Shown piece by piece: positions 1 through 7,285 of a stretch of 64,000 nucleotides of DNA; the first letter of the stretch is position 1, and each line of letters begins with the position of its first letter. Location: NCBI GenBank assembly GCA_963663525.2, contig CAXXHC010000001.1, forward strand, positions 1,116,001-1,180,000, read 5' to 3'. The DNA comes from G963663525 sp963663525. GTDB taxonomy: Bacteria; Myxococcota_A; SURF-8; G963663525. Made by a program: the position numbers and the translations under genes. Under the pieces are notes generated by a model. It made no database searches. It was not told the DNA's origin and saw nothing but the letters and a program-made list of their open reading frames with translations.

Positions 1-316
1 AGGGAATAACGTCGGCAAACCCGAAACCGCAAAAGGCGCGGTACGACCGAGAGTCTTCAAGGTGAAAGGCGAGTTGCTCATAGCTGAAGCCGTTCATCTG
101 CTTGATCAGGAGAGCTTTGATCACCTGCTCGGCGCTCATACGGCCCTTGCGGCCTGTCTCGGGATGCCTGATCCCACGGACCAGATCGGCATGGACTCCA
201 TCGAAGATCTCCGGACGACCGGCAAGAAGCAAGGCCATCTGATGTAGCTCCTTGCCATGATCGTGATGAATTGGGTTCTCGACAAGTGACGGTTGTTGGT
301 GTATGCTTTCTCGCAT
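1..316 (-). CDS. ISNCY-like transposase, N-terminal part, cut by window edge
   Basis: The minus strand is open without a stop from an ATG at 314-316 to the window edge, about 105 residues. It reads MRESIHQQPSLVENPIHHDH, then HQMALLLAGRPEIFDGVHADL and later LIKQMNGFSYEQLAFHLEDS. The pair of motifs (a MNGFSYEQLAFHL block followed by SRSYRAFCGFGF) matches my memory of the N-terminal region of ISNCY (ISDol1-type) transposases; the DDE catalytic part would lie outside the window. The family name is from memory, so moderately sure. No start alternative fits better. Confidence 0.6.
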   Translation of the reverse strand, partial: MRESIHQQPSLVENPIHHDHGKELHQMALLLAGRPEIFDGVHADLVRGIRHPETGRKGRMSAEQVIKALLIKQMNGFSYEQLAFHLEDSRSYRAFCGFGFADVIP

Positions 317-679
317 CGGGACTTCTTTCTTTCGTATTATCAATGAGTTACGCAACCATATGATAACTCGACAAGATGAGGAAGTCCCGATATTCTTTCA
401 GTAGATTACACTATTTTTCCTTTGATATTCAGACGTTATGAGTTTCGAGATGGGAACTAGATAGTTATTGCATCGCCAACATCACAATGCGCAGGTTCCT
501 CTCTCTGCTGCGCGCCAACAACTCTGGAAACAAGATCAATGTCATCACGTGTATGGTTGATCGGTGCAACAACAATGAGTGTTGTATTCTCAATTTAGTG
601 CCGCATTCCTTGTAATTATATCCTTCCTCCTCCCATATTTCGGCGGGACACACAGAAAGACAATGCGTAAGCTATTTTT
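317..679. other. Non-coding, probable terminal region of the ISNCY-like element
   Basis: AT-rich stretch between the ISNCY-like transposase start and the left end of the ISL3 element. It should contain the outer end of the ISNCY-like element, but I could not fix its terminus from a single end. A 62-codon minus-strand open frame at 465-653 has no recognisable feature and no convincing ribosome binding site, so I do not call a gene. Confidence 0.4.
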
Positions 680-771
680 GGTTCATCACGAAAGTTGGTA
701 CTAAGAGCCTATCCCAGTAGGGTGAATTGTGCTATAGTCCTGTGAATATAGTATATTTACAGGAGATAAAT

Positions 772-1185
772 ATGGGATTGGCAACCCAAGATGATGGATG
801 GAGAATCCCGGACGAATTGTGGGAAAAGATGGAGCCGCTCTTGCCTGCGCGAAAACCTCATCCCTTGGGTTGCCATAACCCGCCGGTTCCGCCGCGCCAC
901 GCGATGAACGCCATTCTATTCGTTTTGCGCACCGGCTGTCAGTGGAACGCGCTTAACGCGACGGGCATCTGCTCGTCCAGTGCGGCGCACCGCTGGTTTA
1001 TGGAGTGGACCAAGGCCGGGGTGTTCGAGGCGTTTTGGCGACAGGGCCTTTTGGAGTACGACAAGCTCAAGGGTGTCGACTGGGTTTGGTGTTCGATGGA
1101 CGGCGCGATGACCAAAGCTCCGTTGGGCGGGGAAAAAAACGGGCCGAAACCCTACCGACCGCGGAAAAAGCGGCGTCAAGCGTAG
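772..1185 (+). CDS. IS5/IS427-type transposase, orfA
   Basis: 137-residue N-terminal half of a DDE transposase. It has the IS5-family N-terminal block (WEKMEPLLPARKPHPLGCHN, then LFVLRTGCQWNALN) and the first catalytic Asp context at CSMDGAMTKAPLGG. The ATG follows AGGAGATAAAT. Seven A residues at 1133-1139 lie where the frame must change to continue into orfB, which is read in the +1 frame; a programmed frameshift on this A-run is the usual solution in this group. The tail after the A-run (PYRPRKKRRQA) is out-of-frame read-through. Confidence 0.85.
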   Translation: MGLATQDDGWRIPDELWEKMEPLLPARKPHPLGCHNPPVPPRHAMNAILFVLRTGCQWNALNATGICSSSAAHRWFMEWTKAGVFEAFWRQGLLEYDKLKGVDWVWCSMDGAMTKAPLGGEKNGPKPYRPRKKRRQA

Positions 1186-1207
1186 CCTGGAGGGGATTCC
1201 GCTGTCC

Positions 1208-1591
1208 GTGGCGGTGGACGGGGCGAACCGGCATGACATGAAACTGGTGAAGGCGACTTTGGAAGGCATCGAGATCAAACGTCCCAAGCCGACGAAACGC
1301 AAGCCGCAAGGCTTGTGCCTGGACAAAGGGTACGACTACGATGAGGTGAGAGACTTGGTGGAGGAATTCAAGTTCACGGCGCACGTTCGTTCGCGGGGCG
1401 AGGAGGCAAAGGCGATCAAGCAGGAAGCCGGTTTCAAGGCTCGTCGCTGGGTGGTGGAACGCACGCATAGTTGGATGAACCGTTTCCGGAGAATACTAAT
1501 CCGCTGGGAGAAACGCGCCGATTGCTATCTAGCCATGCTACATTTCGCCCTCGGAATTATTACTTGGCGCGCTTCCGGCCTACTGGGATAG
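1208..1591 (+). CDS. IS5/IS427-type transposase, orfB
   Basis: C-terminal half of the transposase, in the +1 frame relative to orfA. It holds the second catalytic Asp in LCLDKGYDYDEV and the Glu in VVERTHSWMNRFRR, followed by the closing block HFALGIITWRASGLLG. The frame is open upstream to the A7 run at 1133-1139, so the product is probably made only as a frameshift fusion. Compared with copy B it lacks the codons for LVEA just before GIPLSVAVDG, which may or may not affect activity. Confidence 0.8.
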   Translation: MAVDGANRHDMKLVKATLEGIEIKRPKPTKRKPQGLCLDKGYDYDEVRDLVEEFKFTAHVRSRGEEAKAIKQEAGFKARRWVVERTHSWMNRFRRILIRWEKRADCYLAMLHFALGIITWRASGLLG

Positions 1592-1667
1592 ACTCTTAAG
1601 CTGGACAAAGACGTGGACATGGGGCGAGCTTCGAGTTGTAGGGACTTGAAGCGAAAAAGGAGCCACC

Positions 1668-2873
1668 ATGTCCACGAGCTTATTGTACCATGGGTTCGGT
1701 CTGAGAGGATACCGATATACGAATGCGATCTATGAAAAGGGATGTGTTACGTTCGAAATCGAACCTATCGGTCTGCGTTGTCCCTGTTGCCATTATCGCG
1801 ATGTCATCCGACGCGGGAAGCACCGGAGAGTCTGGCAGAGCGTGCCTATCGGCGATCATCCCGTTTTTTTCGCCATGGAATGTCCCCGCATCGAGTGCCG
1901 TGCCTGTGGGGCGCTACAACAAATCAAACTCGGCTTTGCCGATCCGTATGTCGGCTACACTCGTGCCTTTGCCCGGTATGTGCTTGGCCTGTGCCGCTGC
2001 ATGACGATGCAGGATGCGGCCAGGCATCTGAGTGTGGGTTGGGGAGTGGTCAAGCAAATCGTCAAACGGGATCTTCAAAAGCGTTTTGCCAAGCCTAGAC
2101 TCAAAAACACCAAACGACTCGCCATCGACGAAATCGCCGTGAAAAAGGGGCACAAATATTTGACCGTGGTGCTGGATCTGGACACGGGAGCTGTCGTTTT
2201 CGTCGGCAACGGCAAAGGTGCGGATGCCTTGCGGCCTTTCTGGAAGCGGCTGAAGCGTTCGAAGGCAACCATTCGTGCCGTGGCCTGCGACCTGTCGCCT
2301 GCCTACACTGCCGCCGTAATGGGGCATCTTCCCCGTGCGAAACTCGTCTTCGATCGTTTCCACGTGGTGAAGCTGATGAACGACAAGCTTTCCAAGCTGC
2401 GACGGGACTTGCAACGGGAGGCGGATACCTTGGGTAAGAAACTGTTGAAAGGAACCCGCTGGTTGTTGTTGAAGAATCCGGAGAATCTGGACGACGCCAG
2501 ACACGAGAGATCGCGTTTGGAGGAGGCTTTGAAGTTCAACCGTCCCCTTGCCGAAGCCTACTGGATGAAAGAACAGTTGCGCCAGTTTTGGAACCAGCCG
2601 AGTCGAAAGGCGGCTCAAGGCTTCTTGGAACGCTGGTGTGATTGGGCTTGGGATTCGGGAATCAAAGTGTTGATTCAGATGGCAACAACGCTGGCAACGC
2701 ACAAGACGGGTCTGCTCAACTGGTACAGCGAACCGATTTCAACGGGTCCGTTGGAAGGAGTCAACAACAAAATCAAAACCATGAAACGCCAGGCATATGG
2801 CTACCGTGACAGGGAGTTCTTCAAACTCAAAATCATGGCTTTACACGAAACCAAGTTCAAACTCGTTGGGTAG
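1668..2873 (+). CDS. ISL3-family transposase
   Basis: 401-residue full-length ISL3-type transposase. The N-terminus has a zinc-finger pattern (CPCCHYRDVIRRGKH, then CPRIECRACG). The DDE domain shows RLAIDEIAVKKGHKYLTVV (first Asp), AVACDLSPAYTAAV and FDRFHVVKLMNDKL (second Asp region) and SEPISTGPLEGVNNKIKTMK (Glu), with the closing block MKRQAYGYRDREFFKLKIMAL. The ATG follows AAAAAGGAGCCACC, a good ribosome binding site. It looks intact, but the IS5 insertion upstream may separate it from its promoter. Confidence 0.92.
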   Translation: MSTSLLYHGFGLRGYRYTNAIYEKGCVTFEIEPIGLRCPCCHYRDVIRRGKHRRVWQSVPIGDHPVFFAMECPRIECRACGALQQIKLGFADPYVGYTRAFARYVLGLCRCMTMQDAARHLSVGWGVVKQIVKRDLQKRFAKPRLKNTKRLAIDEIAVKKGHKYLTVVLDLDTGAVVFVGNGKGADALRPFWKRLKRSKATIRAVACDLSPAYTAAVMGHLPRAKLVFDRFHVVKLMNDKLSKLRRDLQREADTLGKKLLKGTRWLLLKNPENLDDARHERSRLEEALKFNRPLAEAYWMKEQLRQFWNQPSRKAAQGFLERWCDWAWDSGIKVLIQMATTLATHKTGLLNWYSEPISTGPLEGVNNKIKTMKRQAYGYRDREFFKLKIMALHETKFKLVG

Positions 2874-2934
2874 AAAAGGATGCAGATTCTTCATGAACCA
2901 GAAATGAATCGAAATGCCAGGTTCCGTCTGAAAT

Positions 2935-3288
2935 CTATTCCGCCAACAACACTTCAGCGGGGATACCTAAACCCCGATGAAGCTTGCGAATCATAGACAG
3001 GCTTATACCACGCTTGCGGCCAAGTACTTCAGACACCCTGCCGCGCGGACCGATGTAAGGCTCCAAATCCTTCCGGGACAATCCAAGCTGCTCCATGCGA
3101 AACTGGATGGCTTCAATTGGGTCAGGCGGATCAATAGGGTGCTGCTTTTCTTCGTAAGCCTCCACTAAGGTTGTGAGAACCTCCAATTCATCATATTCCA
3201 CTGATTTGGGTTTGGCGTCCCAAAGAGATTCGATGCGCTTCAGCGCTTTCCGATAATCTTTTTCGCTTCGAATCGGTTTGATATCCAT
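2935..3288 (-). CDS. higA: HigA-family antitoxin (helix-turn-helix)
   Basis: 117-residue antitoxin of the HigA/COG5499 type. The N-terminal half has the acidic YDELEVLTTLVEAYEEKQHP block. The C-terminal half is an XRE-like helix-turn-helix (FRMEQLGLSRKDLEPYIG, SEVLGRKRGISLSMIRKL). It lies two bases after the toxin gene on the same strand, in the toxin-first order typical of higBA. It should neutralise HigB and repress the operon through the palindrome upstream of the toxin gene. Confidence 0.88.
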   Translation of the reverse strand: MDIKPIRSEKDYRKALKRIESLWDAKPKSVEYDELEVLTTLVEAYEEKQHPIDPPDPIEAIQFRMEQLGLSRKDLEPYIGPRGRVSEVLGRKRGISLSMIRKLHRGLGIPAEVLLAE

Positions 3289-3290
3289 TG

Positions 3291-3590
3291 TTAGACTTCC
3301 TCCGCTTTGATCCGGTCGTACTCGGCATGACTGCCAATGAAACGGATGAACACGATGCGCGCCGGATAGTTGATCGCTACGACCAGACGGTATTTGTTGC
3401 CGCCGATGTTGAAGACCACTCTGTTGTTGCTAAGAATGCTTGCGTTGCGGTACATGGTCTTTATATCGGCAGGCAGATTCCAATCTGCTTTCTTCGCCTC
3501 GTGAAACCAGGATCGCAAGGGTTGTTCTGCATCCTCGCAACCGGGACGCTTCCAAAATTCCATTAAAGTTTTGCGAGCAATCACTCTCAT
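3291..3590 (-). CDS. higB: HigB-family mRNA interferase toxin
   Basis: 99-residue RelE-fold toxin of the HigB type, which cleaves mRNA on the ribosome. Diagnostic blocks are MRVIARKTLMEFW at the start, PLRSWFHEAKKADW, NIGGNKYRLVVAINY and the C-terminal VFIRFIGSHAEYDRI. Length is standard for the family and no residue block is missing. It is the first gene of the pair; the antitoxin gene follows at once. Confidence 0.9.
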   Translation of the reverse strand: MRVIARKTLMEFWKRPGCEDAEQPLRSWFHEAKKADWNLPADIKTMYRNASILSNNRVVFNIGGNKYRLVVAINYPARIVFIRFIGSHAEYDRIKAEEV

Positions 3591-3596
3591 GGGTTC

Positions 3597-3625
3597 AATC
3601 TATCACGATCCCATATTGGGATCAA
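3597..3625 (-). promoter_or_regulatory. Promoter and operator of higBA
   Basis: Read on the minus strand there is a TTGATC box (3620-3625) and a TAGATT box (3597-3602) separated by 17 bases. The spacer is filled by the inverted repeat GATCCCA-TAT-TGGGATC (3607-3623). A palindrome inside the promoter just upstream of the toxin start is what autoregulation by the HigA complex would need. The boxes are matched by eye. Confidence 0.6.
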
Positions 3626-3714
3626 GTTTATTCGATATAGTCCTATCGCCAGGTATCTTTCCCTCACGTCAGCGACATTCGGACTGACGGACCCGTCCAG
3701 TCAAAAAATTAAAA

Positions 3715-5012
3715 TAGGCATTTTCCATTGAGATATCATAGCTTTAACCTCGATTTTAGCCCATTTTCTCGTCCGTGGTCCTTAAGCGGCTTCCCGGTAA
3801 TAGTATTTCAACATTCCGCCAAGCCGCTCCCTGCACTGGATTTCGCCGTCCGTTCGAGTCGGATCATGGTCGGCTGCCGGGAAAAGCAGCAGATTGTCTT
3901 TGCCCTGGTGATTGCGTTCCTCATGGTAATGCGCGAGATATTCGCGCATCGCCGTCCACAGGCTTTGCTCGCCGAAAAAAACGAGCTTCGAAATGCACTC
4001 GGACTTTGCCGAAAGCACGAAGCGCTCCGAATAGGCATTCAGATCGGGGCTTCTGATCGGAAGGCGAATCGGTTTCACCCCAGAGTTCCGAAGGATTCGC
4101 CGGAAAGACGCGCAGAATTTCGTATCCCGATCCATAATCAGGTAACGTTGTCCGTCCAGGCAACCCCAATCCGCCATCGTGGCATTGATCGCCATTCGCT
4201 TCATCCAGATCTCGTCTGGATTGGGCGTGATCCCCGCCAGATGAACCTTCCGACTGCCGATCTGGATGAAGAGCAGCACGTAGTACGTGATCAGCTCGAA
4301 GGGTGTGAAGACCTCCGCCGTAAAGAAATCACAAGCGGACAGAACATCCTCATGGTATTTGATGAAGTCGGCCCAGGGCATGGTCGGCTGTCGTTTCGGA
4401 GCTGTTGGAATACCGTGCTTTTTCAGGATGTTGCCAACGGTCTGATCCGAAACGGTGAGACCGAGATTGGACAAAGCACCCATGATGCGATCGTAGCCCC
4501 AGCTTGGGTTCGCCTCGGCAATAAGGAGAATCAGATCTTCGATCTCTTTGTCCACAGGAGGTCTTCCTGCTTTCTTGCGATTGGCCGAACTATCGAACTT
4601 CCTGGCGACCAGATCCCGGTACCATTTCAGTACGGTTTCCGGTTTGACGATGTGGGCGACATCTTCAAGCGCTTTTTTGCCAATCCGGTTCCCGATCGTC
4701 GCCAATCGAATGCGCTCATCGTTGGTCAGAGTAATTTTGCCTTCAATCTTCGAGCGCAAGATTTCGTTCTCTGCCGCCAGGTATTCGTTGCGGGCCAGCA
4801 ATTCCTCGTCCACGTATCCTCCGACCATCGCCAAGGCTTCCACGGGTTTCATATCACGTTTCCTTCATCGTCGCAACCAGCCAAAATGACAACACTTTTT
4901 CGATGAAAGAGAAAATAGCAGGCTACCGAAACCAATGCAATTTTCGACCACGGACGTAAAAATGAATGGAAATCGATGTTAATGTCTTGATATCTCACAG
5001 GAAAATGCCCGT
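3715..5012 (-). mobile_element. DDE-integrase insertion element with long inverted repeats
   Basis: About 67 bp at each end are imperfect inverted copies of each other. Both ends share GGCATTTTCC, then TGAGATATCA, a TTAAC-TCGATTT block and, at the inner edge, CGTCCGTGGTC. They enclose a single transposase gene on the minus strand. The outer limits are set where the match fades, so they may be off by a few bases; no target duplication was recognised. Confidence 0.75.
3782..4852 (-). CDS. Integrase-core (rve-type) DDE transposase
   Basis: 356-residue transposase. Residues 1-60 include a short coiled-coil-like stretch (EYLAAENEILRSKIEGKI). A helix-turn-helix segment follows (WYRDLVARKF, then WGYDRIMGALSNLGLTVSDQTV). 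The catalytic core reads LSACDFFTAEVFTPF (first Asp), LIMDRDTKFCASFRRIL (second Asp) and NAYSERFVLSAKSECISKL (Glu), ending in a YHEERNHQG block. This resembles IS481-like and other integrase-core proteins more than classical IS3 OrfB. It is the only gene between the long inverted repeats and looks intact. Confidence 0.8.
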   Translation of the reverse strand: MKPVEALAMVGGYVDEELLARNEYLAAENEILRSKIEGKITLTNDERIRLATIGNRIGKKALEDVAHIVKPETVLKWYRDLVARKFDSSANRKKAGRPPVDKEIEDLILLIAEANPSWGYDRIMGALSNLGLTVSDQTVGNILKKHGIPTAPKRQPTMPWADFIKYHEDVLSACDFFTAEVFTPFELITYYVLLFIQIGSRKVHLAGITPNPDEIWMKRMAINATMADWGCLDGQRYLIMDRDTKFCASFRRILRNSGVKPIRLPIRSPDLNAYSERFVLSAKSECISKLVFFGEQSLWTAMREYLAHYHEERNHQGKDNLLLFPAADHDPTRTDGEIQCRERLGGMLKYYYREAA

Positions 5013-5060
5013 TTTTATTATTTGACCTGACGGATACACTTCATCAGATATCTCACCGGC

Positions 5061-5088
5061 TTGACAACTGGGAAATCCCCTGTAGGAT
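5061..5088 (+). promoter_or_regulatory. Candidate sigma70 promoter of the nitrogenase-like operon
   Basis: TTGACA (5061-5066) and TAGGAT (5083-5088) with a 16-base spacer stand about 20 bases before the first start codon. They lie in the only 95 bases of DNA between the transposon end and the operon. The spacing suits a housekeeping promoter. No sigma54 (GG-N10-GC) element like those in front of true nif operons was seen, though I checked only by eye. Confidence 0.45.
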
Positions 5089-5107
5089 TCACAGCATAGA
5101 GAGACAT

Positions 5108-5608
5108 ATGGCACAAAAAACAACACTTGATGAGGAAAGCACCAATAAAGTGAAGGATTCCGAACACTCCATGACTAATTGCTTCCCATCTAGAAATAAT
5201 TCCAATGTGCAAACGAATTGGTCAGCACGAAAGCTCATTGAATTTTTACAGACTTATCTTACCTCTGACCGTTCGTTTGAAAGTACAAAAGTTAGGCTTG
5301 GTATCCATGGAGATATCGAGATCAGGTTAAACTGGAAAGATATTGATATTCGAGCAATTTGGGGCAAACAGGAGATGGATGGGCTTTTTTGTCAACCAGC
5401 AGGCAATGGGTTCCTGACCATTACTAAGCTTGATGGCATAGGAGAATCCAAAGTGCCTCATTTGGCCAATCGCTTCGGCCAGATTTTGGCCCGAAGATTG
5501 GATCGACTTTTGAAAGGTCAGCCTCCCAATCTGTTGCTCTGGAAAAAAAAGAACCTATCACCTTATATTGGAATGCCCAGTTTTTTCAGCAGTTTTGCAA
5601 GGATCTGA
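5108..5608 (+). CDS. Unknown small protein, first gene of nitrogenase-like operon
   Basis: 166 residues, no recognised family. The first 35 residues are polar and probably disordered. The rest alternates strand-like and helical stretches (KLIEFLQTYLTSDRSFES, GDIEIRLNWKDIDIRAIWG, then the basic amphipathic NRFGQILARRLDRLLKG). Only two Cys are present (CFPS and LFCQP), so it is unlikely to bind an iron-sulfur cluster alone. Its stop overlaps the start of the next gene (TGATG), which implies translational coupling with the component 1-like subunit. It may be an accessory or small subunit, by position only. Confidence 0.7.
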   Translation: MAQKTTLDEESTNKVKDSEHSMTNCFPSRNNSNVQTNWSARKLIEFLQTYLTSDRSFESTKVRLGIHGDIEIRLNWKDIDIRAIWGKQEMDGLFCQPAGNGFLTITKLDGIGESKVPHLANRFGQILARRLDRLLKGQPPNLLLWKKKNLSPYIGMPSFFSSFARI

Positions 5609-7281
5609 TGCAACCGGGTTCAACCCGCTATTTCGATTACATTCTCACACGGATTCACGAGTACGAAGGCTTTTTGAATATCGAGTGGACAGGTCTTGAA
5701 GCGGTGGTTTCACTTCGGATTTCCTTGACGGAATTGCTTGAGGAAGAGCCTTTGCACTCCTGGGGATCCATCGCCCTCGTGTCTATGGAGGACGAACGGG
5801 ACGACGCCTGGCGCGGTCGTGTAGAACATCGCGTCGAGGATTTTACAGGGTATGTTCTTTCACGGAATTTACCCCCCGAATTTTCGATAAAGTTCGAGAA
5901 CCAAGACCCTCCTGCCGGTTATATTCCCGCTGATTTCGAGATCGATTTTTTCGAAACGGCTTCCTACGATACCAGCAGTTTTTATCCCATGGTTTTTTCC
6001 ACGGGTGGAGATGTCGCCACCGTCGGTTCATGTGACAGAGAATGTCTGAACATGTTCTCTTTTCTGGCCTATCCGAAGGAACGCGGATCGCTCAGGAATC
6101 CTTGGGGAGTGCGGGCCTCGGAGGATCTTTTCGACCATTTGCATAGCGTACACCTCTCGACGCAATCCGCGATTATGGGAGATAATGACGGGTTGGATAC
6201 CTGCCTGGCCAACGTAAAAGAGTCCGAATCTCCCCCCGGTCTCGTCATTTTCATCGACTCCTGCACAAGTCGTTTGATCGGCCAGGATCTTGTCGGTCCC
6301 GTTCAGCGTTTCAAAAGCAAAAGCGACATTCCTATCGTACACTACGAAACATACCTTCCCGAAAGGCAGGAATTGGCCACATTCAAGAAATTCTGGTCCG
6401 ATGTCTTTCCTCAACTGGCGATAACGCAAAAAACGCCTGATTCGTCAAAAATCGCTCTTTTGGGTTTCCCCCCCGAATCGTTGTTCGAAATCCGAAAACT
6501 GTTCGGGAAAATGGATTTGCAGATTCATTCCTGCCTGTATCCGACCTTATCGATTCGGGATCTGAAAGCCTTTCCTGAATGTGGTGTTTTTTTGCTGAAT
6601 GATTGGGAGTTCATACAACGCATTTTTCATCCCGCCCTTGATACGTTCCAACAAACAACGGCCTCGCTCCCTCTTCCTTTCGGTATTCAGGGTTCGGAAA
6701 AATTCTATGAGCATGTGGCTGAAATCACAGGGCGAAAGTTTGTCGGAGACCCGGAAATCGTGGATGCGGCAAAGAGGAATTTCGAGAACGAACGCAGCGT
6801 TTTGAAAAACGAAAGCGTGGCTTTTTTCCTACGGTATAAAGAAGCGCAATTCCATCTTTCCGATCGAGGGCGATTCGGTCTGCCTCTCGTAGATTTCATG
6901 CACGAGATCGGTCTGAGAGTGAAGCTGTACCTTTTCCTGGAAACCGACGCAAACGAACCGGACGAGAGGTGGGTTCGCTCCGTCGGACTTGATCCTGAAA
7001 ACGGGGATACGGTTCGATGTTACGGACACTGGCGAGAAATGATTGATCTTTTGAACAGCAATGACTTTCGATTTGTCTACACGGAGGTTTTCCGAGATCA
7101 GCGAGTCACCAAGGCCGGAAAAATTCCACTGACCTTCCATCATCTGCAACCGGGATTCTCCGGGGCTGTGCGAACCGCTCGACTGCTCAAACTGATGATT
7201 CGCTCGGATTTCTACAAGCGCTACAACAGTTATCTACCCGATGCCTACGCACACATCGATGCCATCGATGTCCAGGAGTAA
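5608..7281 (+). CDS. Divergent nitrogenase component 1-like protein (NifK/BchB-like)
   Basis: 557 residues. The first 130 are unrecognised. From about residue 140 the nitrogenase component 1 pattern appears: a CDREC pair (C142, C146), then LSTQSAIMGDNDGLDTCL, matching the family T-x-x-A-v-x-G-G block, then IDSCTSRLIGQDLVG (C219), matching the S-T-C-x-x-E-I-I-G-D-D-L block that holds a P-cluster Cys in NifK. The C-terminal HHLQPGFSGAVRTARLL resembles the end of NifK/BchB. The Glu after C-T-S is Arg here. It is longer than the usual 450-520 residues. It probably pairs with the next gene product as a heterodimer or heterotetramer; the substrate is unknown. Confidence 0.72.
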   Translation: MQPGSTRYFDYILTRIHEYEGFLNIEWTGLEAVVSLRISLTELLEEEPLHSWGSIALVSMEDERDDAWRGRVEHRVEDFTGYVLSRNLPPEFSIKFENQDPPAGYIPADFEIDFFETASYDTSSFYPMVFSTGGDVATVGSCDRECLNMFSFLAYPKERGSLRNPWGVRASEDLFDHLHSVHLSTQSAIMGDNDGLDTCLANVKESESPPGLVIFIDSCTSRLIGQDLVGPVQRFKSKSDIPIVHYETYLPERQELATFKKFWSDVFPQLAITQKTPDSSKIALLGFPPESLFEIRKLFGKMDLQIHSCLYPTLSIRDLKAFPECGVFLLNDWEFIQRIFHPALDTFQQTTASLPLPFGIQGSEKFYEHVAEITGRKFVGDPEIVDAAKRNFENERSVLKNESVAFFLRYKEAQFHLSDRGRFGLPLVDFMHEIGLRVKLYLFLETDANEPDERWVRSVGLDPENGDTVRCYGHWREMIDLLNSNDFRFVYTEVFRDQRVTKAGKIPLTFHHLQPGFSGAVRTARLLKLMIRSDFYKRYNSYLPDAYAHIDAIDVQE

Positions 7282-7285
7282 GTGC

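Larger units (their letters stand above)
704..1596 (+). mobile_element. IS5 family (IS427-like) element, copy A, 12-bp internal deletion
   Basis: Terminal inverted repeats AGAGCCTATCCCAGTAGG (left) and AGAGTCTATCCCAGTAGG (right, inverted) bound an 893-bp element with a dinucleotide TA on each side, consistent with TA target duplication. It carries orfA and orfB in different frames. Copy B at 9579 is 12 bp longer in the orfB region, so this copy carries a four-codon deletion relative to it. Confidence 0.85.
680..2899 (+). mobile_element. ISL3-family element, interrupted near its left end by an IS5-type element
   Basis: The left terminus begins GGTTCATCACGAAAG and the right terminus, read inward, begins GGTTCATGAAGAATC, an imperfect terminal inverted repeat. 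The IS5-type element at 704-1596 lies between the left terminus and the transposase gene. The same left terminus with the same IS5 junction occurs again at 9555, where the ISL3 body is missing. The 8-bp flanks (672-679 and 2900-2907) do not match, so no target duplication is visible. Confidence 0.7.

Noticed and set aside
465..653. Small minus-strand open frame
   Set aside because: No ribosome binding site, no family features, and it lies in the terminal region of an insertion sequence.
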